This document shows positions 1-8,790 of a stretch of DNA of 64,000 bases, piece by piece. The stretch's first letter is position 1, and every line of letters starts with the position of its first letter. Below the pieces are notes generated by a model. It saw only the letters and a list, made by a program, of their open reading frames with translations. It did not search any database and was not told the DNA's origin. The DNA lies in assembly GCA_018240025.1 (NCBI GenBank), contig JAFEGM010000012.1:41811-105810 (forward strand). The letters are read 5' to 3'. The position numbers and the translations under genes were made by a program. The DNA is from Verrucomicrobiota bacterium. Its GTDB lineage: Bacteria > Verrucomicrobiota > Verrucomicrobiia > Chthoniobacterales > SZAS-18.

Positions 1-206
1 CCAGGCAGCTTGCTGCCGTCGCGTCGGGGTGAGTCGCTTGACAGGGGACCATGGCGGGCCGGCGTCCGGATCGTAGTCGAAACTCTCCAGTGCGGCCGGC
101 TGAAGCCTGAGAACTCTACGCCCTTCCGCTGCCCCCCGCGCTGCACCCCGTCACCCCGTCACCCCTTCGCGCCCTCGCCCCCTTCGCGGTTTCGCGTGCG
201 CCGTTC
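1..206. repeat. Repeat-rich left edge, no gene
   Basis: No credible gene is seen. The first bases carry CAGGCAGCTTGCTGCCG, a 17-base string that recurs near 11351 in the spacer after the secreted protein, so the window opens inside a member of that repeat family. Around 143-172 there is a short tandem of a GTCACCCC unit. Bases 165-205 are a GC-rich stretch resembling the inverse of the CGAAGCCGCGAAGGCGCG repeat found at 8.4-8.8 kb. Confidence 0.5.
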
Positions 207-207
207 T

Positions 208-1233
208 TTACTCTTCGAACACCAAATCCGCCGCCTCGGTCACGACGTCGTGATCGTCGGTGTGGTAGTCGCCATTGGTCAGAAACACGATGGCAGTCTC
301 CTGGTCAGGATAGTACCACGCCTCGGCCTGGAAGCCGGAGACGCTGCCGCTGTGGCCTTGCACGAGGCCCCAGTCGGAATCGACCAGCTCGATGCCGAGG
401 CCGTATTCCTTGGCGCGCTTCGAGGGCTTGAGCAGGCGGGCGAGGGTGGCGGATTCGAGCAACTCCTCGTCCCGCAGCAGGGCCACGAGGAAGCGGCAGA
501 GGTCGCCGGCGGTGGTCGTGACGGGGCCGTCGCCGAAGCGGGAGTCGTAGGCGATGGCATTCGCGTCCGCGGTCTCGTGATCGTCGGTGTGCGCGGAGGC
601 CACGCCGGGCCGGCGCGGGTCGGCGCCCACGCTGCTGGCGGTCATGCCGGCGGGGGTGAAGATGCGCTGGCTCAGGATGTCGCCGAGCTTCGCCTCGTCG
701 CAGACCTCGAGCAGATGTCCGAGCAACGCGTAGTTCGTGTTGCTGTATTCGTAGGCGGCACCCGGCTCGTCCTCGGCCTCCGCGTCGATGACCCCGGCCA
801 GCGCGGCTTCGATGTCGTGCAGCATGGTGCGGTCCTCCAGCGCGGACGTCTCGAAGTCCTCGTCGAAGTAGTCGGGCAACCCGCTCGTGTGATTCAGCAG
901 CTGCTGCACGGTGATCTGCTCCCAATTCGGCAGATCCTCGAGCGCGCCGGGCGGATCGATCAATTCCGCGATGGGCTGGTCGAGTCGGATCGTCTCCTCG
1001 TCGACCAGTTGCAGCACCGCCGCCGCGGTCACCATCTTGCCGGACGAGGCAATGTAGAAGCGCGATTCCGGCGTGACGCGCGCGCCGGTCCGGCGGTCGA
1101 GCACGCCGCTGGCCACCACGCATTCCAGCTCGGGCCCGAGCACGCCCAGTACCGCGCCGGGCAGACGCTCCCGGCGGATGAAATCGTCGAGCAGCGTCTG
1201 GAGCGATTTGGCGGCGGAGGACGAGGCACTCAT
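208..1233 (-). CDS. Beta-lactamase-fold serine hydrolase (class C / S12-like)
   Basis: A 341-residue protein of the penicillin-binding-protein/beta-lactamase superfamily. The three expected motifs are visible in order: SSGK near residue 64 as the SxxK nucleophile motif, YSN near 163 as YxN, and HSG near 294 in the KTG position. The central LNHTSGLPDY segment is typical of class C/esterase-type members. There is no signal peptide, so it is predicted cytoplasmic, and acidic residues are common toward the C-terminus. Family members act as esterases, D-amino peptidases or beta-lactamases, and the substrate cannot be told here. The start is the ATG that gives MSASSS. It is divergent from the DUF2934 gene. 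Confidence 0.85.
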   Translation of the reverse strand: MSASSSAAKSLQTLLDDFIRRERLPGAVLGVLGPELECVVASGVLDRRTGARVTPESRFYIASSGKMVTAAAVLQLVDEETIRLDQPIAELIDPPGALEDLPNWEQITVQQLLNHTSGLPDYFDEDFETSALEDRTMLHDIEAALAGVIDAEAEDEPGAAYEYSNTNYALLGHLLEVCDEAKLGDILSQRIFTPAGMTASSVGADPRRPGVASAHTDDHETADANAIAYDSRFGDGPVTTTAGDLCRFLVALLRDEELLESATLARLLKPSKRAKEYGLGIELVDSDWGLVQGHSGSVSGFQAEAWYYPDQETAIVFLTNGDYHTDDHDVVTEAADLVFEE

Positions 1234-1388
1234 GGGCAGTCAGTCTGCGGGTCGGACGCCGCGGCGCAAGGATGCGGTGCGGGCGAATCCCCGCGGTTGG
1301 GTCGCATGCGCGGAGCCCGATTTCGCAGCCTCGCACCGCCGGCCCGCGGGCGGGGTGCGATACCTCGGCAAGCTCCCCGCCCATCGCC

Positions 1389-1625
1389 ATGTCCCGCAAT
1401 CCCTCTCCCGACATCGAACCCTCCGCGGCCCAGACCCTCACCGAGGAGGAAATCGCCGCGCACGCCTACCACCTTTGGATCGAGGACGGTCGCCCCGAAG
1501 GCCGCGCCGAACATCATTGGACCACGGCTGAACGCACCCTGCGCGCGCTCATGGCCGCCAGCTCCACGCGCCGTCTGATCGACGAGATTCCGCTCCCGGG
1601 CGGGCAGGATCGGCTGCTTTCCTGA
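1389..1625 (+). CDS. DUF2934-type small protein
   Basis: A 78-residue acidic protein. It carries the short motif EEEIAAHAYHLWIEDGRP followed by HHWTTAERTL, which matches the DUF2934 pattern of an I-x-x-R/H-A-Y-x-x-W helix and a W-x-x-A-E helix. DUF2934 has no established function and often occurs as small stand-alone proteins. The ATG at 1389 was preferred over an upstream in-frame start because the longer N-terminus is low-complexity and overlaps the divergent promoter. It stands alone between the hydrolase and the membrane-protein gene. Confidence 0.7.
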   Translation: MSRNPSPDIEPSAAQTLTEEEIAAHAYHLWIEDGRPEGRAEHHWTTAERTLRALMAASSTRRLIDEIPLPGGQDRLLS

Positions 1626-1810
1626 GCGCGCCGGGGCGGGATGCGGAGGCCTGACGGCACCGCAGAAAACGCAGAAATCGCAGACGGGACGCCGGGCGGA
1701 GGCTCCCCGCACGACCATGCCCGTGGGCCGGCTGCCGACGACGTTTAGTCCTCTTTTGGCCCGTTGCGTCCGTTGCGTCCTTGGTGTTGCCGATCGGCTT
1801 TCCTTCCCCC

Positions 1811-2521
1811 TCAGGCGGCCGCCTCCGCGCTCTCCGTCGCGGGCCGCGGCAGGCGCACGGCCAGTTCCTGACGGGCTTCCCGAGTGCTCCAGCAGATCTG
1901 CGGTTCGTCGGGACCGGCGCGGGTCTGCAGGACCTGGGCGACGTGCAGCCGCTGGAGAATGCGCAGCAGCTGCGGGCGGTCGGGGACGTCGAGACTGAGC
2001 TGACCCATGGCCAGCCGGCCGCCGCAGGCTTCGAGCTGCGCGAGCAAGGCGATGGCCACGGGCCGGTCGGTCGCGCGCAGCCGCACCAGCGCGCGCAGAG
2101 TGTCGAGCCCGTCGACCAACATCATGGCCGGGAAGAGCACCGCATCGACCACCGCCCGCGGCAGCGTGGAAAGCTCCTCGTGCCAGACCCGTGCCGGATG
2201 CCAGTGGGTCAGGAGCGCGGCGCAGCCGGTCAGGAAGGAAGCCACCGCGAGAAACGCCGGCGCGTAGAGCGCCTTCAGCTGGGTGAAATCGTTCACGCGG
2301 TCGAGCTGGAATCCGTCGAGCGACTTCGAGATGGAGCCATAGAGAATGCCGACCGTGTAGCCGCCTGCATAGAACAGGCCCCAGCCGAGGATCGACAGCA
2401 CCAGCGAGGCGCCCGCCGCCGCCAGCGCCGTGCGGTTGTGCGCGCGTAGCCAGCGGTCCAGCCGGCTCAATGCCCCCAGCGCCGCCACGCGGTTCAGATC
2501 GACCGGAAAGCTCGCGCTCAC
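1811..2521 (-). CDS. Small membrane protein of unknown function
   Basis: About 236 residues, with two predicted membrane segments (ALAAAGASLVLSILGWGLFY and ALYAPAFLAVASFLTGCAAL) followed by a soluble C-terminal part that ends in a charged tail. No family is recognised. The reading frame stays open far upstream, but only because it runs through the GACGAG repeat array, giving a low-complexity Ser/Arg/Pro leader that is not credible protein. The GTG at 2519-2521 (VSASFPVDLNR) is the best start I can see, and it has no convincing ribosome binding site. The protein may represent a winged-helix-like C-terminal domain behind the membrane part, but this is speculative. Confidence 0.55.
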   Translation of the reverse strand: MSASFPVDLNRVAALGALSRLDRWLRAHNRTALAAAGASLVLSILGWGLFYAGGYTVGILYGSISKSLDGFQLDRVNDFTQLKALYAPAFLAVASFLTGCAALLTHWHPARVWHEELSTLPRAVVDAVLFPAMMLVDGLDTLRALVRLRATDRPVAIALLAQLEACGGRLAMGQLSLDVPDRPQLLRILQRLHVAQVLQTRAGPDEPQICWSTREARQELAVRLPRPATESAEAAA

Positions 2522-2571
2522 GGGAGGAACGGTCGTGCCTGGGGCGAAGAATGCAAAGAGACTCCGGGGAG

Positions 2572-2990
2572 GTTTGGCCTTCGGCTGTGGTCGATTCGAG
2601 GAAGAGGACGAGGGAGGTTTGGCCTTCGGCTTTGGTCGATTCGAGGACGAGGACGAGGACGACGACGAGGACGAGAGGAGGTTTGGCCTGCGGCAGTGGT
2701 CGATTCGAGGACGAGGACGAGGACGAGAGGAGGTTTGGCCTGCGGCTGTGGTCGATTCGAGGACGAGGACGAGGACGACGACGAGGACGAGGGGAAGATT
2801 GGCCTGCGGCTCTGGTCGATTCGAGGACGAGGACGAGAGGAGGTTTGGCCTGCGGCCTCGAATCGAAGTGAACACTGCCGCAGCCCAAGTTTTCGTCCGA
2901 GCTGCCGATCACCCCGCAAACGGAGATCGTCCTCGTCGTCGTCCCCGTCCTCGTCCTCGAATCGACCAAAGCCGCAGGCCAAATTTCCCC
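2572..2990. repeat. Interspersed repeat array with GACGAG tails
   Basis: About six head-to-tail copies of a unit that begins GGTTTGGCCTGCGGCT, continues GGTCGATTCGAGGACGAG and ends in a variable run of GACGAG/GACGAC triplets. Units start near 2572, 2615, 2679, 2730, 2795 and 2843. A seventh copy is inverted at about 2930-2990, so opposite copies could fold into long hairpins. Unit length varies from about 45 to 65 bases through the number of GAC/GAG triplets. The array fills the space between the small membrane protein and the AEC permease. It opens reading frames on both strands, and I treat those as artefacts. Confidence 0.85.
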
Positions 2991-3905
2991 TTAGCGGTTT
3001 ATGGCCAAAACGACGGGCAGCGCGACCAACGCCGCGACGGTCTGGAACGTGACGATGGTCGACATCAGCTTCGCATCGCCCCCGAGCTGGCGCGCGAGGA
3101 TGTAGCTCGAGGTCGCGGTGGGCAGGGTCTGGAAGAAGACGAGCACCTGCGCGGGCGTACCGCGGATCTCCAGCAGATGGCACAATCCGGCCGTGAGCAG
3201 CGGGAGGACGGCGAACTTGCCGGCGCTGGCGATGAGCGTCGGCACGACTTGCGCGCGGGTCTCGGTGAATTCGAGCGCGGCGCCCACGACCATCAGGCCG
3301 AGCACGATGGCGGCCTGTCCCATGGCCTTGAAGGTGGTCTCGAGCGCGCTGCCGAGGCCGAGTCCGGTGGCCGACCAAAGCGCGCCCGCGAGGCAGCTGA
3401 GGATGAGCGGATTCGTCCCGATGGCGCGCAGGACCGAAGGCGTTGCGCCGGGTTCGCTGCGGCCGTGGCGGGCGAGGGCGAGCACGCAGAGGACATTCAC
3501 CAGCGGCACGCTGACGGCCACGATGACGCTGCAGAGCGTGAGTCCCTCGGCCCCGAAGAGCTGAAACAGCACGGCGAGGCCGACGAAGCTGTTGAAGCGA
3601 ATCGCGCCCTGCAGAACGGAGGTGAAGGCCGGCCCGTCGCCGCCGAAGAGCGGCCAGGCCAGGCGCACGAGCAGTGCCGTCAGTAGCAGCCCGAGCACCG
3701 CCACCGCCGCGACCCGCGGCCAGGGCACGCTCCCGAGCCGCGCCGTGCCCAGCGCGTGGAAGAACAGCGCCGGGAGCAGGATCCAGTAGTTGAGCTTCTC
3801 GACGCCATTCCAAAACGCCGTCGGCACGAACTCCGCCCGGCGCACGACCAGCCCGAGGGCGATGAGGAGGAAGACCGGGACGAGAGCGTTGACGATGGTG
3901 ACCAT
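2991..3905 (-). CDS. AEC-family membrane transporter
   Basis: A 304-residue polytopic protein with about ten hydrophobic segments. It starts MVTIVNALVPVFLLIALGL and has a break near the middle between two five-helix halves, the pattern of the auxin efflux carrier / malate permease family. The second half carries the typical segment with conserved prolines and LLPALFFH in the first half. Family members export organic acids or auxin-like anions, and the substrate is unknown here. The ATG at 3905 is chosen because it directly precedes the first membrane helix. The gene lies between two repeat elements and is probably transcribed alone. Confidence 0.8.
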   Translation of the reverse strand: MVTIVNALVPVFLLIALGLVVRRAEFVPTAFWNGVEKLNYWILLPALFFHALGTARLGSVPWPRVAAVAVLGLLLTALLVRLAWPLFGGDGPAFTSVLQGAIRFNSFVGLAVLFQLFGAEGLTLCSVIVAVSVPLVNVLCVLALARHGRSEPGATPSVLRAIGTNPLILSCLAGALWSATGLGLGSALETTFKAMGQAAIVLGLMVVGAALEFTETRAQVVPTLIASAGKFAVLPLLTAGLCHLLEIRGTPAQVLVFFQTLPTATSSYILARQLGGDAKLMSTIVTFQTVAALVALPVVLAINR

Positions 3906-4030
3906 GCAGGCGGACTTCGGCGACCGGCCGAGTCGCACCGATAACCGATTTGGCGAGCGGCGGAAGCGGAGGCCGCAGGCGGGGGCCGTTTCCCCGTTCC
4001 CCGCGTGCTGCGTTCTGGGCACCGGCCGGC

Positions 4031-4143
4031 TCGAGCGGAGGCTCACACGAAGGCACGAAGGCACAAAAGGAAGGCGGAGGATCGCCTCGATGCTGCTGCC
4101 TCAGTCTTCTTGCCTTCGTGCCTTCGTGTGAGCCTCCGCTCGA
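4031..4143. repeat. 33-bp perfect inverted repeat
   Basis: Arms 4031-4063 and 4111-4143 are exact reverse complements, separated by 47 bases. Each arm contains the direct motif CACGAAGGCACGAAGGCA preceded by GAGGCTCA. It sits between the response-regulator gene and the AEC gene, both leftward, so it could act as a transcript-stabilising or terminating hairpin for the two-component operon. It has no U-tract on either strand. Confidence 0.9.
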
Positions 4144-4188
4144 CGCCGCCACGCCCCGCACGCCGCGCACGCCCCCGACTGCGGCGAG

Positions 4189-4944
4189 CTAAATCAGCCG
4201 CGGCCAGCGGGCCTCCAGCGCGCGCAGACGCTCGCGGCTGACCGGGACGCGGGTGCCGTCGGTCAGGCGGGCTTCGGCCCGGACGCGGCCGAGGGGGCGG
4301 ATTTCCTGCACCTGATCGATGTTCACCAAGGCGGAACGATGCACCCGGGCGAAACGTTGGGGATCGAGCAGGGTCTCCAATTCCTCCAGGCTGCGGCGGA
4401 CGAGATGTCGCCGACCGCCGGCGGCGTGGATCTCGACGCAGTAGTCCTGCGCCTCGATCCAGACGATGTCGGCCACGCGCAAAAAGGCCGAGCGGCCGGG
4501 GCCGAGGCCGATCATCAGGCGCTCTGGAAATGCCGCCGTGGGCGCAGACCAGGCCGCGACGGGAAACGGCGGCGCCGGCGGCGGCGTGGCCAGATTCGTT
4601 CGCAGCCGCGCCAGCGTGCGGGCGAAGCGCTGCTCGTCCACCGGCTTGAGGAGGTAGTCGGCAGCGCATTCCTCGAAGGCGCGGACGGCGTAGCGATCGT
4701 GCGCGGTCACGAAGACGATCGCGGGCGACGTCGCTTCTGGCAGCGCGGCCACGACGTCGAACCCGCTCAGCCCCGGCATCTGCACGTCGAGGAAGAGCAC
4801 GTCCGGCCGGTGCTCCGCCACCGCGGTCAGCGCAGTCTCGCCGTCGCCGCATTCGCCGACCACGACCACGTCCGGCTCGCGCGCAAGCAATTGGCGCAGA
4901 CCTTCGCGGGCCAGCGGTTCGTCGTCGACGATCAGGACACGCAT
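4189..4944 (-). CDS. LytTR-family response regulator
   Basis: A 251-residue regulator. The N-terminal receiver domain starts MRVLIVDDEPLAREGLRQLL and contains the phospho-acceptor in LFLDVQMPGLSGFDV near residue 55 and the conserved Thr/Lys in FVTAHD and YLLKPVD. A linker rich in Pro/Ala leads to a C-terminal LytTR DNA-binding domain (RVADIVWIEAQDYCVEIH, then RRSLEELE and RVHRSALVNIDQV). Such regulators bind direct repeats upstream of target genes after phosphorylation by a LytS-type kinase. The gene overlaps the upstream kinase gene by 13 bases, so the pair is translated from one message. Confidence 0.93.
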   Translation of the reverse strand: MRVLIVDDEPLAREGLRQLLAREPDVVVVGECGDGETALTAVAEHRPDVLFLDVQMPGLSGFDVVAALPEATSPAIVFVTAHDRYAVRAFEECAADYLLKPVDEQRFARTLARLRTNLATPPPAPPFPVAAWSAPTAAFPERLMIGLGPGRSAFLRVADIVWIEAQDYCVEIHAAGGRRHLVRRSLEELETLLDPQRFARVHRSALVNIDQVQEIRPLGRVRAEARLTDGTRVPVSRERLRALEARWPRLI

Positions 4945-6080
4945 GCGATGGCGGCCGCCGCGGGTTGGAAGGGCAGTTCGAGCTCGACGCGGAAGCCGCC
5001 CGAATCGGCCGGGCGGGCGTCGAGGCGATAGGCCTCCGCCGCGTAGAGCCGGCGCAGACGCTCGCGCAGATTCGTCAGGCCGATGCCGTGGCCGGCCGTG
5101 TCCGCGCCGTGCGGGCCCGGGCCGTTGTCGGAGATTTCGAGTTTGAGCCGGTCGGCCTCGCGCCTCCCCGTGACCCGCACTTCCCCGCCGCGGACGCGCG
5201 GCTGAATGCCGTGACGGACCGCGTTCTCGAGCAGCGGTTGCAGCAGCAGCGCCGGCACCTGTGCGGGCAGCGCGGCGGGCTCGACCTCGTAGGTCACCGC
5301 CAGCCGCTCGGCTCCATACCGACGCTGCTCGATGGCCAGATAACGCGCGCCAAATTCCAGCTCGTCCTGCAGCGGTACGAAGGCCGCCGCGCCGGTCTCG
5401 AGCGAGCGACGGAGCAATTCCGAGAGATCGGTCACCGTGGCGGCCGCGGCCTGGTTCTGCCCGGCTCGCGCGAGGACGGCGACCGCGTTGAGCGCATTGA
5501 AGAGGAAATGCGGCTGCAGCTGTCCGCGCAGCGCCTCGAGTTGCGCGCCGAGCAACTCGCCCTGCACCTCGCCGAGCCGCGCGCGGTGCCGATCCGCCAG
5601 CAGCCACTGCCGGCGCGCCTCGGCCAGCGCCAGCACGATGCCGTAGATGGTCACTTCCAGCAGGAGGCGGCTTTGCAGCGATACGCCGAACTCGCGCCGC
5701 AGCACGGCCGGATCCCACCACGCCTCACCGAAGAGCCACTGCCGCCCGACCACCACCGCCGCGATGTGGACCCCGGCGCAGCCTGCCGCGAGGCCGAGAT
5801 GCGCCGCCACCGACCGCCAGCTTAGCGGGGCGAGCGGGTAGCGTTCGAACGCCCGCAGCACGAGCGGGGTGAAAAGCGCCCAGATCTGCCAGAGCAGCAG
5901 ACTGACGACGACCGCGCGCGCCGCGAACCAAGGCACTCCCGCGGGCGTCGGGAACGGGCAGAGCGCGGTGTATTGCAGCGCCGCGAGGACGCCCGGGAGG
6001 CACCAGGCGAGGGAGATCCAGGCGAAGGCAGGACGAGGCGGCGGCGAGGAGGGGGTGGGGGGATTGGGGGGAGTCGCCAC
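4932..6080 (-). CDS. LytS-type sensor histidine kinase
   Basis: About 382 residues. Four hydrophobic segments in the first 180 residues form a membrane sensor part, followed by a His_kinase (PF06580) core with the phospho-acceptor histidine in LRGQLQPHFLFNALN and an ATPase domain containing LLENAVRHGIQPR and ISDNGPG, then GHGIGLTNLRERL. It is predicted to phosphorylate the overlapping LytTR regulator. The signal is unknown. The reading frame extends to 6119, but that extension is translated from a CAAGAATC repeat with a TTG start. GTG at 6080 (VATPPNPPTP) is more likely, although its ribosome binding site is weak. Confidence 0.9.
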   Translation of the reverse strand: MATPPNPPTPSSPPPRPAFAWISLAWCLPGVLAALQYTALCPFPTPAGVPWFAARAVVVSLLLWQIWALFTPLVLRAFERYPLAPLSWRSVAAHLGLAAGCAGVHIAAVVVGRQWLFGEAWWDPAVLRREFGVSLQSRLLLEVTIYGIVLALAEARRQWLLADRHRARLGEVQGELLGAQLEALRGQLQPHFLFNALNAVAVLARAGQNQAAAATVTDLSELLRRSLETGAAAFVPLQDELEFGARYLAIEQRRYGAERLAVTYEVEPAALPAQVPALLLQPLLENAVRHGIQPRVRGGEVRVTGRREADRLKLEISDNGPGPHGADTAGHGIGLTNLRERLRRLYAAEAYRLDARPADSGGFRVELELPFQPAAAAIACVS

Positions 6081-6091
6081 GGGAGAGGGAA

Positions 6092-6345
6092 GATTCAAGA
6101 GCCAAGAATCAAGAATCAAACCGTGTTAAGGGGAAAGGGATAAGGAGGGGCCGGGCCGGGGTCTTCATCGGCAGCGCCGCGACCACGCCAATGTTCAAGG
6201 TGTCTGAAGGAAAAGTGTGAGGCAGTGAGGCGGCGTCTTCTTCCTTGGTTCTTTCTCCTTAGGACGTTTTGAATCTTGAATCTTGGTTCTTGGTTCTTGG
6301 TTCTTGGTTCTTGGTTCTTGGTTCTTGGTTCTTGGTTCTTTGGAC
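6092..6345. repeat. TTCTTGG 7-mer tandem repeat
   Basis: Bases 6273-6340 hold about nine uninterrupted copies of the 7-mer TTCTTGG, introduced by two TCTTGAA/TCTTGGT variants. The inverse motif CAAGAATC occurs at about 6095-6118 just before the kinase gene, so the two tracts can pair. The rest of the 6120-6449 spacer is noncoding. A 7-base period shifts reading frame at each copy, and the repeats therefore create spurious starts (MNLGSWFLVLG) in all three frames ahead of the next gene. Confidence 0.9.
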
Positions 6346-6449
6346 CTCGGCTCTTCTTCCGCTGCAGCCTCGCGCACTTTCGCTGCACCCCGCGCAGCCT
6401 CCACCGCACTCTCCTCGCGGATGCCCGCCGGTCGCGTCGAGGCTCCGGG

Positions 6450-8420
6450 ATGTTCTCGACGCTACTGCGGGATCTTTCGCCCTTTCGTCTCTCCGGTTCG
6501 GCTCTGGCCGGCGCCGCGGCCCGCCTCGCGGCCGCTCTGCTGTTGCTCGGCGGCGGGGTGGCCACCTGCTGGTATGGCAACAACTACACGCCCCTCTTCG
6601 GTCCGGCCTCGCCCACGCTGAAGCTGGTCTGGATTCCGCAGCACGGTCTGCTGCCGGAGATGTTCTACGGCGTCTCGGCGCTCCTGCTCGGCGCGCTTCT
6701 GCTGCTCGGGCTCTGGGCGCGACCCGCACTGCACGGTGCGATGGCGCTGCTTTCGTTGATCTGGCTCGAACATCTCCGGCTCAACGCGCTCTACGAGGTC
6801 TCGCGCCACCTCGTGCCGCTGGCCGCGCTGCTGCTGGTCAGCCAGCTGGCCGATCCCACCGGGCTGCGGCTGGGGCTCGACGCGTTGCGCCGATCCGCGC
6901 GTCCCGACGACGACCCCGCGCGCCGCAACAGCGCGGCCGTGCTCTTCCTCCGCTTCCTGCTCGGCTCGCTCTTCCTGCTGCAGTCGATGCGCACGCTGGG
7001 CTCCGGGCTGATTCCGTTCGTCGAACGCAATTACATCCAGCTCTTCGCTGCGACCGGAATGCCGACGCCGCTGCTCTGGGCCGCGGGCCTGGCGAATCCG
7101 TGTTTCCAGCTTAGCGGCAGCCTGCTGCTGCTGACCGGCTGGCGCACCAAGCTGGGCGCGCTGCTGCACGCGGTCTTCCTGCTGCAGATCGTCTTCGGCC
7201 ACATGATCGGCGACCCGCTCGAATACGAGGGCGACCTGCAGAAGTTCGGCCTCTCGAATCTGTTCCTCGCGATCGCCATCCTCGCCCTCGTCGACCGCGG
7301 CGACGCGTATTCGTGGCAGGAATGGCGGGCGCGCCGCGGGGCGGCCTCCGCGGCGCTCGGAGGCGTCGGGCGTATCGCCCGAGGGTTGCTGCTGGCCGGG
7401 GCGTTGCTGCTCGGATGCGCCGGTCCGATCCGGGCCGCCAGCGTCGACGAACTCGTGGCCGAGGCGGATCGGCGTCGTCAGACGGGTGAGCTCGCAGATG
7501 CGTGGGAAAGCGTGCGGCTTTATCGCGCGGCGCTGCGGCAGGATCCGCGCGCCGTCGCCGCGTGGGTCGGCCTGGCCCAGGCCTATTCCTCGCCGCCAAT
7601 CAGCTATTCCGGCAATGGTCGTCGCCTGCGCGGCGCCGAGCCGTATCTCCGCTCCGTCGCGGCCGCGCGCCAGGCGCTCCGGATCGATCCCAAGTCACCC
7701 GCGGCGCGCCTCATTCTCGCGCAGGCCAAGCTCTATTGGGACTACGACTGGACCGCCGCCGAGCGGATGCTGCGGGACCTGCGCGAGACGGCCCCGGAGT
7801 TGATCGAGGCGCGGCTCGATTACGCCCGCCTGCTCGGATCGAGGCAACGCTTCGACGCTGCCTACGCCGAGCTGGCGGAAATCCGGCGGCTGGCCCCAGC
7901 CAGCGCGCAGGCGTGGTACGTCGAGTCGATCGTCCTCTACTTTCAGCGCCGTTACGAGGAATGCGCCCGCCTCGTGCGCGAAGCCCGCGAGCGGTTTCCC
8001 GGCCAGCGCATCTCCCATTTCCTGCTGGGACTTGCGCTGATCGAAACCGGCGCGCTGCCCGAGGCGATCCAGGAACTCGAGAAGTTCGCCGAGCTTTCCG
8101 AGCGCAATCCCGGCGGTATCGCCACGCTCGCCTGTGCCTACGCCCGCGCCGGCCGGCCGGCGGACGCGCGCGCCATCCTGCGCGAACTCGACCGCCGCGC
8201 GGGGTACGATGCCATCGTCTACTACCAATACGCCACGGTGCTCGCCGAACTGGGCGAAACCCGCGGCGCGTTGACTTGGCTCGAGCGCGCCGTGCGCGAG
8301 GAGCGGGCCAATTGGCCCCTCTTCCTGCGCCAGGATCCGCGGCTGGATGTGCTGCGCACGAGCGACCGCTTCCACCGGCTGCAGCAGCGCCTGTTTCCGG
8401 CGCGGCAGGTGAGTCGGTGA
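6450..8420 (+). CDS. DoxX/HTTM-like membrane protein with C-terminal TPR domain
   Basis: A 656-residue fusion. Residues 1 to about 320 contain roughly ten hydrophobic helices in two similar halves (YGNNYTPLFGPASPTLKLVW and FVERNYIQLFAATGMP begin equivalent regions), resembling DoxX-like or vitamin-K-carboxylase-like HTTM membrane domains. A further hydrophobic stretch (GLLLAGALLLGCAG) near residue 320 precedes a soluble part of about 330 residues. That part is made of tetratricopeptide repeats (AWESVRLYRAALRQDPRAVAAW, ALRIDPKSPAARLILAQAKL, ISHFLLGLALIETGALPEAI). The junction looks like a lipoprotein-type or signal-anchor sequence, so this may be two ancestral proteins fused. Role unknown, perhaps an assembly platform in the inner membrane. 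The ATG at 6450 is used because the upstream frame is repeat-derived. Confidence 0.75.
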   Translation: MFSTLLRDLSPFRLSGSALAGAAARLAAALLLLGGGVATCWYGNNYTPLFGPASPTLKLVWIPQHGLLPEMFYGVSALLLGALLLLGLWARPALHGAMALLSLIWLEHLRLNALYEVSRHLVPLAALLLVSQLADPTGLRLGLDALRRSARPDDDPARRNSAAVLFLRFLLGSLFLLQSMRTLGSGLIPFVERNYIQLFAATGMPTPLLWAAGLANPCFQLSGSLLLLTGWRTKLGALLHAVFLLQIVFGHMIGDPLEYEGDLQKFGLSNLFLAIAILALVDRGDAYSWQEWRARRGAASAALGGVGRIARGLLLAGALLLGCAGPIRAASVDELVAEADRRRQTGELADAWESVRLYRAALRQDPRAVAAWVGLAQAYSSPPISYSGNGRRLRGAEPYLRSVAAARQALRIDPKSPAARLILAQAKLYWDYDWTAAERMLRDLRETAPELIEARLDYARLLGSRQRFDAAYAELAEIRRLAPASAQAWYVESIVLYFQRRYEECARLVREARERFPGQRISHFLLGLALIETGALPEAIQELEKFAELSERNPGGIATLACAYARAGRPADARAILRELDRRAGYDAIVYYQYATVLAELGETRGALTWLERAVREERANWPLFLRQDPRLDVLRTSDRFHRLQQRLFPARQVSR

Positions 8421-8446
8421 CCGGTCGCGGTGATCAGTGGCGGTGA

Positions 8447-8790
8447 GGAGGACGGAGGCTCGCGCGAAGCCGCGAAGGCGCGAAGTGAAGATGGAAAAGG
8501 TGCCGAGGCGGGCAGAACGCCGTGGAGTGCGCGCAGCGTGCTGCCGCCGCATCGGTGCGGTGACGACGATGGAGGCTCGCGCGAAGCCGCGAAGGCGCGA
8601 AGTGCAGAGGGAGAGGTGTCGAAGCGGACAGAACGCCGTGGAGTGCGCGCAGCGTGCTGCCGCCGCGTCGGCCCGGTGAGGACGGAGACTCGCGCGAAGC
8701 CGTGAAGGCGCGAAGTGCAGAGGGAGAGGTGCCGAAGCGGGCAGAACGCCGTGGAGTGCGCGCAGCGTGCTGCCGCCGCGGCGGAGTGAA
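8447..8790. repeat. Three tandem copies of a ~115-bp repeat
   Basis: Units begin near 8447, 8563 and 8679. Each contains CTCGCGCGAAGCCGCGAAGG, then GCGAAGTGCAGAGGGAGAGG (or a variant), then GAACGCCGTGGAGTGCGCGC and AGCGTGCTGCCGCCGC. The last part includes the small palindrome GCAGCGTGCTGC. A fourth copy lies at about 11235-11345, on the far side of the next gene. No gene is seen in 8421-9050. The frames left open by the repeats have atypical composition. Confidence 0.9.

Noticed and set aside
1811..2875. Long N-terminal extension of the small membrane protein
   Set aside because: The extension is translated repeat (Ser/Arg/Pro) from the GACGAG array and has no plausible start.
2518..4170. 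Long leftward frame through the repeat array and AEC gene
   Set aside because: Shadow of the AEC permease in another frame, extended by the repeats.
6276..6449. Upstream start of the DoxX-TPR gene
   Set aside because: Encoded by the TTCTTGG tandem in all frames; no ribosome binding site.
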